A stretch of 64,000 bases of DNA. It comes from G963676655 sp963678305. Lineage in GTDB: Bacteria; Verrucomicrobiota; Lentisphaeria; Victivallales; Victivallaceae. Below the pieces are notes generated by a model that saw only the letters and a program-made list of their open reading frames with translations, searched no databases and was not told the origin of the DNA. Location of the stretch: positions 275,999 to 339,998 of the forward strand of contig CAXXVV010000015.1 of the NCBI GenBank assembly GCA_963678305.2, given 5' to 3'. Positions 39,799-47,280 of the stretch are shown here, one piece after another. Position 1 is the first letter of the stretch; every line of letters starts with the position of its first letter. Position numbers and translations under genes: made by a program.

Positions 39799-41171
39799 AT
39801 GCATGACCGCATACAACAGCTTGAAGAATTCTGTTTATGTCTGATGATAAAAAACGAAACTTTTCATCCGCCTCTGCCTGTGGATGATATAGTAGACTTT
39901 TCGGTCCCCGCGGACTTTGATCTGCCGGAGGAGTTGATTCAGCCGGCGCCCCGGCCGCTGCCGCAATCCGTCAAGCGTCGCTTTGCCCGCAAAAGAATAG
40001 TTATTCAGAGCCAGCTTGAGCATGACGGCTGCGACATGCCTGATCATTCCTCATCTGGACATTGCAAAACATCTCGGACTTTATTTTATCCCGATTCTGC
40101 ATACAGATTTACTGGCTTATCTGATTCTGTCGGCTCAAGCAGTTTAGTCTATTGTTTTCCAGGGAACTGCCCGATAATCTGGAACTTTACGTCCTTACCG
40201 GCACCCCGATTCCCGCCAGAATAGATTTCTATTACCCTCCAGCCGCACGATACGGTGGTTGAATATATAAATGGAACCAACTGCGATTATGCGTATTATG
40301 CCGATATTACGTTGCGCCTGCCGGGAGCGGTTTATCCTGTCAGCTTACGGGTAAAATCAGAATCTCTTGTAGACAAGGAGTGGTTCAAGTGCATGTACAA
40401 ACCCGGAGATTTTGTTCCGGCTTTGTATTTGCCCCGGAATGATGGTTTACAGGAGATAAATTTATACGGTTTTTTGGAGATTGATGAGTCCGGCGGCGTG
40501 GTGCTGCAAAAAAAGAACCGGAGTTTTTCCGCCTATTATCTTGCCCCTGGCGGGTGTTTCTTCCGATAATTGTTTTTGTAATTCCGGGGCTGGTTTTGCT
40601 GTTTCAATGGGCCTGCTATATTTTGGGCCGATATTTTCCGGTTGACAGCGCAAGCGACATTTCTGGTACTTCCGCCTTTCAGCGGCATTGTCAGCGGCAT
40701 TTTTCTGACGATTTTATGGTGGTTTAATTCATGGCGGCAGCGCAGAAAAGTCAAGCTGGCAAATGATCGGGCTTTGAAAGAGAGGGAGACGATGGAGGTC
40801 TCTCATGACATCTGGTCATGGCCGGGTGTCAAGGGACGTATTCTCAGGCTTATTCTTATTCCGCTTGTTCCCGGTCTGCTGTATCTTTATTTCCTATTGC
40901 GTTTCTCTAGTGTTCAAGTTCCATGTTGGACTATTCAAAGCCCGAGTATAAAACGGTGGAGGTTGTCGATAAAAAAGTCGAGACGCGTTTTCTGATGTTC
41001 CGCAAATACGTTATCGAATATCGTTTTCCCGGTAATCCGAAAGTCTACTCATTGCAGACTACTCCGGAGCATCTGAAGTCACTGGGCAATGCCGCAACCG
41101 CCATTGCTGTGATAAAACGGGGGAATATCGGTTGGAAGTGGATTGACAAGATCACATTGTCAAAAAAATAG
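39799..41171 (+). pseudogene. Multi-frameshifted gene for a two- or three-helix membrane protein
   Basis: Successive open segments in different frames read as one protein: 39799-~40030 (HDRIQQLEEFCLCLMIKNET, ending RRFARKRIVIQSQLEH), ~40030-40140 (ATCLIIPHLDIAKHLGLYFI), ~40138-40250 (FSRELPDNLELYVLTGTPIP), 40255-~40550 (VEYINGTNCDYAYYADITLR), ~40545-40640 (LPIIVFVIPGLVLLFQWACY), 40642-~40920 (SGIFLTILWWFNSW and LRLILIPLVPGLLYLYFLLR), and 40923-41171 (KPEYKTVEVVDKKVETRFLM). At least five shifts are needed. The product looks like a large membrane protein of unknown function. The kinase just upstream is broken too, while genes on both sides of the pair are intact. Confidence 0.65.
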
Positions 41172-41345
41172 ATTCTTCAGGTGTTTTCATTGATATAGAT
41201 TACGAGCGCCTTTTGTTGCAGACTTACAGCCTGCAAATTTAGGATAAATCGGCTTCCCCGGGCGTTGCCCCATAAGCGCTAATTAAATTTAAAAAGTAAT
41301 GTTTTTAGGCTAAAATTGAGTAAAATCATGCCATAGCCCCATCGG
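41172..41345. other. Intergenic, no gene seen
   Basis: AT-rich with a CAGACTTACAGCCTGCAAAT phrase that recurs in variant form at 41711-41731 and 41773-41785. Nothing coding. Confidence 0.3.
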
Positions 41346-41570
41346 GGCGGCATATATCATAGCCCGGGGTGATTGAGTGAAACGATTGAACCCCGGGTAA
41401 GGTTCCCCCTTTACAATAACAAGCGCTGAAAGTGCGGTATATAAAATTCCCTCAGGACGTTTTTATATGCAGCCCTTGTAGGGCTTTAATTTATTTTTGA
41501 TTGTTCCGGGGGGCATTCGCTACGCGAAATCACCCCGGGCTGGATATATGCCGCGCTTTCAGCGCTGAGA
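41346..41570. repeat. Large imperfect inverted repeat of the 'CCCGGG / gcgctgaaag' type
   Basis: The left arm 41347-41374 (GCGGCATATAT, then AGCCCGGGGTGATT) is the imperfect reverse complement of the right arm 41528-41554 (AATCACCCCGGGCT, then ATATATGCCGC). A second pair is nested: GCGCTGAAAGTGCGGTATAT (41423-41443) against ATATGCCGCGCTTTCAGCGC (41546-41565). AGCCCTTGTAGGGCT is a further hairpin (41472-41486). Repeats with this wording are found in many environmental bacterial genomes. No gene inside. Confidence 0.75.
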
Positions 41571-41700
41571 CGTAAATGCATTGTGTGAAAATTGAGATTA
41601 CATAGTTTGTTTAATATAGCGGCTAGAAAATGAGAGTAGGTTAGCGCTTATGGAACGTTGCCCGGGGCTGCGCTGTTTTGCTCTTACAGAGCTTTTTATT

Positions 41701-41790
41701 CATTGAGATTCAGGCTTACAGCCTGAAACAGCAAAGCCCACGGCAACGCCGTGGGTAAAAAGAAAAAAATAAATGCAGGCTGTAAGTATG
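41701..41790. repeat. Small hairpin cluster downstream of the aminotransferase
   Basis: CAGGCTTACAGCCTG (41711-41725) and CCCACGGCAACGCCGTGGG (41737-41755) are perfect short hairpins, the latter followed by TAAAAA. ATGCAGGCTGTAAG repeats the first word in part. Probably dispersed repeats rather than terminators. Confidence 0.45.
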
Positions 41791-41840
41791 CAATAAAAAA
41801 CGCGATATAATCAATGAATATGGATATAGAAAGACTGAAA

Positions 41841-41873
41841 AATAAAAAAGCCGGATCGAAAACTCGATCCGGC
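41841..41873 (-). terminator. Rho-independent terminator of the aminotransferase gene
   Basis: On the minus strand GCCGGATCGA pairs with TCGATCCGGC around a 4-base loop, and the T-rich run TTTTTTATT follows (41849-41841). It lies about 28 bases after the aminotransferase stop. Confidence 0.95.
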
Positions 41874-41900
41874 CTGGTACTGCTTGGTAATTTTAAGCGT

Positions 41901-43079
41901 TTAGAGGCTTGCGCAGAATTCAGCGAGGCGTTTGCAGGCTTCGCGAATAGTTTCTTCCGCACAGGCATAGGACATCCTGATCCAGCCTTCGGCGCCAAAC
42001 GGCGCGCCGGGAATGGCGGCAACCAGTTTTTCTTCCAGCAGGCGGGTACAGAAGTCGTCGCTGCTCAATCCGAATGATGAGATGTCGCAAAAAATATAAA
42101 ATGCTCCGGTCGGGCGCGGCGCGGAAACGCCGTCAATATCATTGACCAGGCTGAAGATCAGGTCTCTGCGTTCAGCAAAAGCCTTGCGCATCATTTCCAC
42201 TTCGCTGTCGGCCGCTTCGAGTGCTTTCAAGGCTCCATACTGGGCAAAACTGGTCGGGTTTGAAGTGGTGTGACTTTGCAGGGCGGAAATCTTTTTCGCC
42301 AGCCACAGCGGTGCGGTCAGGTAACCCATGCGCCAGCCGGTCATGGCATAAGCTTTACTGAAGCCGTTCACGGTAATTGTCAGTTCGGCTATTTCCGGAC
42401 TGAGTGACGCGATACTGATATGGGGTTTGTCGGCGTCGTAAACCAGTTTTTCGTAGATTTCGTCGGACAGCACCATAAAATTGTGTTTAACCGCGATAGC
42501 CGCGATAGCTTCCAGCATTTCCCGGCTGTAAACCGCTCCGGTCGGGTTTGACGGAGAGGTCAGAATCAGCAGACGGGTATTTTCTGTTACTGCTGCTTCA
42601 AGATCGGCGGCAGTCATCTGAAAGTCATTTTCAGCCGTCGTTGGAACAACCACTACCTTGGCTCCGGTTGCGTTGACCATTTCCGGGTAACTCACCCAGT
42701 ATGGGGCAGGGATGATTACTTCATCGCCGGGGCCGCATAAGGCGGCGATAGCGGTGAATACGGAAAATTTAGCTCCGGGCGCGACAATAACTTGAGCGAC
42801 CGTTGTTTCAATTCCGTTCTCGTTGGCAAATTTTTCGACGATCGCTTTACGTAATTCAGGAATCCCGACGCCGGGGGTATATCCGGTTTTACCGGCCTGC
42901 AACGCTGCGATTGCGGCGTCTTTGATAATTTGCGGCGTATCGAAATCGGGTTCGCCGGCTGACATGCTGCATACATCTATGCCGTCGGCCTTCATCGCTT
43001 TGGCTTTAGCGGTAATCGCTAAAGTCGCTGATGGTTGAAGTCCGCCCATGAATCCGGCTGATTCACAAAGTTTTTCCAT
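41901..43079 (-). CDS. Class I PLP-dependent aminotransferase (aspartate/prephenate aminotransferase-like)
   Basis: 392 residues, fold type I, subgroup I-beta by wording: SMSAGEPDFDTPQIIKDAAI, GKTGYTPGVGIPELRKAI, LTSPSNPTGAVYSREMLEAI, MVLSDEIYEKLVYD, the PLP lysine in NGFSKAYAMTGWRMGYLTAP, and the substrate Arg in EGWIRMSYAC. Members transfer amino groups among aspartate, glutamate, aromatic keto acids or prephenate. A chorismate mutase lies just upstream on the same strand (219 bp gap), so a role in Phe/Tyr synthesis, including prephenate transamination, is possible but not shown. It has its own terminator. GAAGGTG precedes the ATG. Confidence 0.9.
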   Translation of the reverse strand: MEKLCESAGFMGGLQPSATLAITAKAKAMKADGIDVCSMSAGEPDFDTPQIIKDAAIAALQAGKTGYTPGVGIPELRKAIVEKFANENGIETTVAQVIVAPGAKFSVFTAIAALCGPGDEVIIPAPYWVSYPEMVNATGAKVVVVPTTAENDFQMTAADLEAAVTENTRLLILTSPSNPTGAVYSREMLEAIAAIAVKHNFMVLSDEIYEKLVYDADKPHISIASLSPEIAELTITVNGFSKAYAMTGWRMGYLTAPLWLAKKISALQSHTTSNPTSFAQYGALKALEAADSEVEMMRKAFAERRDLIFSLVNDIDGVSAPRPTGAFYIFCDISSFGLSSDDFCTRLLEEKLVAAIPGAPFGAEGWIRMSYACAEETIREACKRLAEFCASL

Positions 43080-43298
43080 TTTTTCACCTTCTCTTGTTAT
43101 TGAGTATAGTTCGAGACTAAAGTAATCTTTTCCGGGTATCCTTATAATTTACCCCCGAAAACAGGTAATTACAAATATTAATAGTTCCGACTTGGCTTAA
43201 AAAAAATATGAAAGGCAATAATTGATTGTCGTCAGAGGATAAAAAATAACTGTTTTCAGAAGTGTTTCGTCAAGGAGCAGGATTGGCTGATTGCAGTC

Positions 43299-44030
43299 TC
43301 AAACTCGCTGGACAAGGTAGGCGATTTCGCCTTTTTTGGTCAGAGGAATGACGTATTCATGGTAAAATTTGACGATCACCTCGGAATCAATAATTACTCT
43401 GACTTTAGGGTTGGCGGTTTTTTGCAGGGCATTAACTTTGTCCCGGACCCGGCTGATGATTTTTTCCTCTACTTCGGGACGGGTCAATTTTGCCCCGACC
43501 GCTTCAAGATCCCCGGCCCGGAGCAGGGCGGTATAGCCTTGCGGATCGGCTGAAAACTTACTTTCGGCCACATACATTGAACCGTAATGGATTCGTCGGG
43601 CGACCGCTTGCAAGGCGTAAACGTCATGCTCAACGCTTGATCCGTAATGACCGTCGTCACCTTCCTGACAAAGTTCCGGAAGCAACTGCATATAGGCATC
43701 CAGAATATCTTTGGAAAGATTTATTTTATCATAATCATCGATATGTAATCCGGTCGGCGGAATATTAACCTGGCGGCGTGTTTCCGGTAGATCCGTACAG
43801 AACGGGCGCTCGTCCGGGGCGTGAAAACGCCCGAATGTCGCGTCCATTTCCTCCTGGGCGCGTAAACGGATTTGAAATAAACTTGCTGCGGTATTCCCGG
43901 CAAAACCGCTGGCGCCGGGATTGTAGATTATCTTATTGACGTGAAATTGCGCGCGGTCGATCAATTTTGAAATAATCGTTTCCTCCAACCCCTCCAAACG
44001 GGCGGCTATCAATTTCAAATCAAGTTCCAT
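43299..44030 (-). CDS. Chorismate mutase of the eukaryotic (plant/yeast Aro7) type
   Basis: 243 residues, close to the yeast Aro7 length and collinear with it. Visible: IAARLEGLEETIISKLIDRA near the start (yeast reads IRDELVRMEDSIIFKFIER), DYDKINLSKDILDAYMQLLP, GSSVEHDVYALQAVARRIHY, AESKFSADPQGYTALLRAGD, VEEKIISRVRDKV, and VKFYHEYVIPLTKKGEIAYL (yeast VKIYKEIVIPITKEVEVEYLL). Active-site Arg and Lys of the RRIHxG...AESKF stretch are present. It turns chorismate into prephenate for Phe and Tyr. This AroQ subtype is the rule in fungi and plants and uncommon in bacteria. It carries no fused dehydratase or dehydrogenase. The neighbouring aminotransferase fits the same pathway. Confidence 0.9.
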   Translation of the reverse strand: MELDLKLIAARLEGLEETIISKLIDRAQFHVNKIIYNPGASGFAGNTAASLFQIRLRAQEEMDATFGRFHAPDERPFCTDLPETRRQVNIPPTGLHIDDYDKINLSKDILDAYMQLLPELCQEGDDGHYGSSVEHDVYALQAVARRIHYGSMYVAESKFSADPQGYTALLRAGDLEAVGAKLTRPEVEEKIISRVRDKVNALQKTANPKVRVIIDSEVIVKFYHEYVIPLTKKGEIAYLVQRV

Positions 44031-44124
44031 ATAGCAGTAATCTCTATAAGTTAATGTTTCTGATGCCTAAATATAGCTCGTCGTACAAAATATTCAAGAA
44101 TTGTTAAAGACGCTTATAAAAGAA

Positions 44125-44148
44125 AAAACACCGCATAAACGGTGTTTT
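44125..44148 (-). terminator. Rho-independent terminator of the nuclease gene
   Basis: On the minus strand AAAACACCG pairs with CGGTGTTTT around TTTATG and runs into TTTTTTCTTTTAT. It lies 43 bases after the nuclease stop. Confidence 0.9.
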
Positions 44149-44190
44149 GAATATATCGGGAAAAATTGGTCGGAGCGAGAGGATTTGTTT

Positions 44191-44727
44191 TTACGCTCGA
44201 GATTTTTTCTGTTGCTGTTCTGTTGCTGATTTGGCTTGATTTGACCAGATGCCGAGGTGTTGGGATTTTGCTTGCTTTTCCGCTTCGGCGAAGTCTTTTT
44301 CATGCGGAGCGTATTTTTTCGACCATGCGGCATGGCCGGTTTTGATCAGATCCAGATTGACGTATTTACGGCCTAGATAGACTTTAGCGATCATGCGTCC
44401 GTAAGGTCCTCCGGTGGGTTTGCCGATAATATAGAGTTTGACGTTCTTATTATGCAGAAGTTTGATCAGGTATTTATGAGCCATATCACCAAGCGGATTT
44501 TTGATTCGTTTTTTAGTTTTGGGATCGGTGATATATTTCTCCGGGGCGTCGATGCCCCAGAAGCGAACAACATATTCAACGCCGCCGCTGCGGCATTTAA
44601 AAGTATCGCCGTCAGTTACCCAGGTAACATGGGCAGTAATCGGAGCGCTGACTTGCTCGGGATAGGCGGAGAATCCCAGAAAAGGAATTAAACTGATAAT
44701 TATTGTGATAATAAAGCGCATTTTCAT
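44191..44727 (-). CDS. Secreted thermonuclease (staphylococcal nuclease-like, SNc)
   Basis: 178 residues. Signal peptide (RFIITIIISLIPFLGFSA). SNc fold motifs: WVTDGDTFKCR (Ca2+ Asp), VVRFWGIDAPE (catalytic Arg and Glu), GGPYGRMIAKVYL (second Arg), and VNLDLIKTGHAAW. It hydrolyses DNA and RNA outside the cytoplasm, to use nucleotides or to counter foreign DNA. The C-terminal tail is Gln/Lys-rich. Whether it belongs to the host or to the prophage next door is not clear; the signal peptide and own terminator favour a host gene. Confidence 0.9.
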   Translation of the reverse strand: MKMRFIITIIISLIPFLGFSAYPEQVSAPITAHVTWVTDGDTFKCRSGGVEYVVRFWGIDAPEKYITDPKTKKRIKNPLGDMAHKYLIKLLHNKNVKLYIIGKPTGGPYGRMIAKVYLGRKYVNLDLIKTGHAAWSKKYAPHEKDFAEAEKQAKSQHLGIWSNQAKSATEQQQKKSRA

Positions 44728-44733
44728 ATCTCG

Positions 44734-45108
44734 TTAATCAGCTACTACTTCGCGTCCGCATTTCGGGCAGCGTTTTCGGGAAGGTCCACAAATTAAAAGG
44801 TAAAGCAAGCCTGGAATAATACCCAATAAAAAAAGGATTATTGCAGTAATAATATTTGCTCCGGTAATTAGGGCATCACCCTGATATCCACAAGGACAAT
44901 TCAAAATGATTTTATTACGACCCAACGGGATAATCACTCCGACTAAACCCATTGTCAGAGCTAAAACAAATACCGGAAAATATTGCCCTTTACCGGCAGC
45001 GAATAGTCCGAATACTCCAAGAGCAAAAAGTACCCAGAAGAATAATCGATAAAATTTAGCAGCCGGTGAGCTTTTGATTACTTTATATCTGGCAAATGCT
45101 TCATTCAT
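44734..45108 (-). CDS. Small membrane protein with zinc-ribbon-like cysteines
   Basis: 124 residues from the ATG at 45108 (AAGGAATT site); an upstream ATG at 45162 adds a stretch without homology. Two membrane helices near residues 20-60 (LFFWVLFALGVFGLFAAGKG, PVFVLALTMGLVGVII) and one near 85-108 (ANIITAIILFLLGIIPGLLY, LLICG). Cysteine pairs CPCGY and CPKCGREV suggest a metal-binding pair on the cytoplasmic side. Six bases upstream of the nuclease start, so the two genes are probably co-transcribed. Function unknown. Confidence 0.65.
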   Translation of the reverse strand: MNEAFARYKVIKSSPAAKFYRLFFWVLFALGVFGLFAAGKGQYFPVFVLALTMGLVGVIIPLGRNKIILNCPCGYQGDALITGANIITAIILFLLGIIPGLLYLLICGPSRKRCPKCGREVVAD

Positions 45109-45213
45109 GATTAATTCCTTATTGATAATAAATAATATAAATGGTGAATTAATAAATGTCAAATTATTTTTATGCTAAAAAAATCTTTGTTTTTGTTACA
45201 AAAATGTGATAAA

Positions 45214-45774
45214 TTATTTCTTCTTTTTAGGAGGATTGGACGGTGGATTTTTATCATTATTTTTTGGGGTATGCTTAGATTTTGAACTTGCGGCAGAATC
45301 AAAGATGGAAAATTTTCTACTTTGATTCCCTTCAGGATATTGAGGGTTGGGATGATCGTCTTTGACCATATCGCTTTGGGTCTGGTAATTATCTTCTACT
45401 AACTGCAACATGTGCTGCAACAGCTTATATTGCTGTTGTTCAGTCAGTTGGTGAAAAAGATTAATAAAATGATTCTCAAGCACTGATCTGCTTTTTTGAT
45501 CAATGAGAGATGGTATTTTAGAGTTGGCATCCATGTAAAATTTCATCAACCGAATTAGGTCGTTTTCAGAAAGATAACGGCTTAGATATTCAGTAATCAT
45601 TTCCATTGCGTCATCAGTCGGCAGATTCAAGCCGGTAACAAAATGAGAAATTCGGCCAATAGATAATCCTAAATAATCAGCTATACCTTTTTGGCCTCTT
45701 CCGGTTTGTGCTAGCAGATCGCCAAGGCAACGCCCGAATATTTTTTTCTTTTCCTCTATAGATATATCATTCAC
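45214..45774 (-). CDS. XRE-type phage repressor-like protein
   Basis: 186 residues. Residues ~10-65 are a helix-turn-helix (GRCLGDLLAQTGRGQKGIAD, YLGLSIGRISHFVTGLNLPT) of the XRE/CI kind. A helical middle (ENHFINLFHQLTEQQQYKLL) probably dimerises. The tail is polar with many Lys and Pro and ends in PPKKKK. There is no LexA-like peptidase, so release would not be by self-cleavage. It is divergent from the early genes at 45941, with repeated operator-like sites between. AAAGGATT precedes the ATG. The likely job is to keep the element quiet. Confidence 0.8.
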   Translation of the reverse strand: MNDISIEEKKKIFGRCLGDLLAQTGRGQKGIADYLGLSIGRISHFVTGLNLPTDDAMEMITEYLSRYLSENDLIRLMKFYMDANSKIPSLIDQKSRSVLENHFINLFHQLTEQQQYKLLQHMLQLVEDNYQTQSDMVKDDHPNPQYPEGNQSRKFSIFDSAASSKSKHTPKNNDKNPPSNPPKKKK

Positions 45775-45813
45775 GATTTAAAATCCTTTCTTTTTTTGCT
45801 GTTCTATATATTA

Positions 45814-45924
45814 ATATAGTATCTGGCTAAAATTTTTCAACCTCAAAATATAAAAAAAACTAAAAATTATAGAAAAAGCTATTGAAATTATAGAAAAAGC
45901 TATTATACTATAGTAAACGCTAAA
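45814..45924. promoter_or_regulatory. Operator array of the lysogeny switch (three strong and one weaker copy)
   Basis: Two identical 18-bp sites ATTATAGAAAAAGCTATT at 45866-45883 and 45887-45904, and a variant ACTATAGTAAACGCTAAA at 45907-45924, follow each other with 21- and 20-base periods, that is two helical turns, all in one orientation. A fourth weaker copy, ATATAGTATCTGGCTAAA, is at 45814-45831 near the repressor start. The common core is TATAGNAAANGCTA. They lie between the divergent repressor and early genes and overlap the likely promoters. Confidence 0.7.
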
Positions 45925-45940
45925 GTAGCAGGAGATAAAA

Positions 45941-46150
45941 ATGACAAACTATGAAGTACTGAAAATTAAAACAGCTTTGACAACGCTCAAAGATTCCGGC
46001 AATATTAGCGAGAATGCTTATGCGGAAATGATTGAGTGTGATCAATTGAAACGGAAGCCGTTGGGGGATATCGCCGGGATGGAACCCGGCTCCCACAGTG
46101 GGGAAAATTGCAGCGCTGGAGCGTCGTGCTCCCAAAGACAGAATGAATGA
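45941..46150 (+). CDS. Small early protein; C-terminal third encoded by a GC-rich repeat
   Basis: 69 residues. The first 46 (TNYEVLKIKTALTTLKDSGN, then ISENAYAEMIECDQLKRK) look like a small helical DNA-binding or Cro-like early protein. The last ~24 residues, GMEPGSHSGENCSAGASCSQ onward, are encoded by a GC-rich repeat (46081-46135). A near copy of that repeat lies in frame in the 52628 gene and gives the same words there (EPGSHNGENTCAAGATRSQ). Site AGGAGAT precedes the ATG. First gene to the right of the operator array. Confidence 0.6.
   Translation: MTNYEVLKIKTALTTLKDSGNISENAYAEMIECDQLKRKPLGDIAGMEPGSHSGENCSAGASCSQRQNE
46081..46135 (+). repeat. In-frame GC-rich repeat (type GGCTCCCAC...GTGCTCCCA), copy 1
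   Basis: Starts GGAACCCGGCTCCCACAGTG and ends CGTGCTCCCA. The matching copy at 53617-53673 differs by a few substitutions and small indels, and both are read in the same reading frame. Each contains self-complementary segments (GGAGC...GCTCC). Confidence 0.75.
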
Positions 46151-46337
46151 ATCCCTCCCCTCCTTATTTCAGGTCCCGGCGCTATCTCCCTCGATAGCCG
46201 GCACTGGTGTAACACCAGTCGAAACGGCGGAAACGCTCAGGCCGACCATGCCGACCAAGCCGGGGCCGCTTTAAGGTTAATTAGAAATTACGAATTAGAA
46301 ATTAGAAATTAGGAATTAAAAGAAAGGGAATGAGGAA
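46151..46337. repeat. Hairpins and ATTAGAA heptamers upstream of the 46338 gene
   Basis: GGCGCTATCTCCCTCGATAG continuing to CCGG (46174-46199) and ACTGGTGTAACACCAGT (46203-46219) are two adjacent hairpins. From 46280 to 46320 degenerate ATTAGAA heptamers follow, then the ribosome-binding leader AAAGAAAGGGAATGAGGAA. Confidence 0.6.
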
Positions 46338-46532
46338 ATGTTTAGCGAAAAAGATAAAAGAGGAAATTGGAGTATAGACTGCACTGAATGTGTCAAAGGG
46401 CGGAATGGAGATCAAAGTTGCGCAGCCGGAACCCGAGTAAAAAAAGGCGGGTTAGGAAGTTGCTTTAACGGCGAACTTCTGGATAAATATAAAACTGCCT
46501 GTGAGTGCGATACAAGCTCCAGGCGCTCCTAA
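46338..46532 (+). CDS. Small cysteine-rich phage protein
   Basis: 64 residues with seven cysteines (DCTECVKG, GDQSCAAGTR, GSCFNGELL, ACECDTSS), which could bind a metal or form a knuckle. AGGAA precedes the ATG. No family recognised. Flanked on both sides by ATTAGAA-type arrays. Confidence 0.5.
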   Translation: MFSEKDKRGNWSIDCTECVKGRNGDQSCAAGTRVKKGGLGSCFNGELLDKYKTACECDTSSRRS

Positions 46533-46535
46533 CAT

Positions 46536-46735
46536 TTCTAATTATTAATTACTAATTTCTAATTAAATAAAAGAAAGGGAATGAGATGAGTGAGAATAGT
46601 GGTGAGTTGGGAGTGATGAGTGGTGAGTGAAAAGAAAAGGAACCACGGAAGACACGGAGGAACACGGAGAGAGGTTTGTATTTGCTGGTAACTGGTAACT
46701 GGCAACTGGAAACTTGAGCAAAGCGAATTTTAAAA
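46536..46735. repeat. Intergenic block of four repeat words
   Basis: In 200 bases: ATTAGAA words in reverse (46536-46566), GAGTGGT/GAGTTGG words (46592-46630), ACACGGAG words (46638-46672) and AACTGGY words (46687-46710). They end at the leader AAAGAAAGGGAAATGAG of the 46750 gene. Confidence 0.8.
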
Positions 46736-46749
46736 GAAAGGGAAATGAG

Positions 46750-46995
46750 ATGGATTTGTTGGAAATGCGTGAGAAGTGGGGAGTCGATGATCACGGATTA
46801 CCGAATAAGCCGTGGTTCGACACCGCAGAAACGGCGATTGTCCTCGGGGTTGACAATCATAAAGTCAACTCATTGCGGGCCGGCGGTTTTTTGATTCCTC
46901 TGGGTTTGCAGGAAAAACCTTTTAAGTTTTCACGTCAGTCAGTGATTACCTACCTTAACGGTGAAATTAACTGGGGGCGGATCGAAAAGAAATAA
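46750..46995 (+). CDS. Small helix-turn-helix protein (excisionase-like)
   Basis: 81 residues from the ATG at 46750, which follows the leader AAAGGGAAATGAG; an earlier ATG at 46714 is inside a repeat. WFDTAETAIVLGVDNHKVNS is a winged-helix/MerR-like recognition segment, and FKFSRQSVITYLNGE is the usual end of excisionase-like domains. It may be an excisionase or a DNA-binding early regulator. Its stop overlaps the next small ORF (TAATG). Confidence 0.6.
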   Translation: MDLLEMREKWGVDDHGLPNKPWFDTAETAIVLGVDNHKVNSLRAGGFLIPLGLQEKPFKFSRQSVITYLNGEINWGRIEKK

Positions 46996-47075
46996 TGAAG
47001 GCGCGGGAGTTGACAATCGGGTTGGTGGTTATACTGGTGATCGTGATTGTGATGAAACACTGCGCGGGAATATGA
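46995..47075 (+). CDS. 26-residue single-helix membrane peptide
   Basis: Reads KARELTIGLVVILVIVIVMK, then HCAGI, after the initiator Met: one short membrane helix. The ATG overlaps the stop of the preceding gene (TAATG), so translation would be coupled. Too short for family recognition. Small membrane peptides are common in phage early regions, but this could be chance. Confidence 0.35.
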   Translation: MKARELTIGLVVILVIVIVMKHCAGI

Positions 47076-47099
47076 GTCGCCGCAGGCGGCTTTAATTAG

Positions 47100-47280
47100 A
47101 ATGGAAATTCAGAAGATTTTCACCACGGAGAACACAGAGGAACACGGAGAGGGTTTATTTTTCCGCAAAGCGGAAGGTAGAAAACTAATTAGTGAAATTC
47201 GTGAGATTAGTGGCTAATAAAAAGTGTTTTACTGGAAACTGGAAACTTGAGCGATAGCGATTAAAAGAGGAAATGGAAAA
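47100..47280. repeat. ACACGGAG and AACTGG words upstream of the methyltransferase
   Basis: TTCACCACGGAGAACACAG words at 47117-47150, then AACTGGAAACTGG words at 47229-47250, then the leader of the 47281 gene. No gene. Confidence 0.6.

Noticed and set aside
44191..45108. Left end of the prophage at the nuclease gene
   Set aside because: The nuclease has a signal peptide and its own terminator and no phage partner, so I left it outside, though it cannot be excluded.
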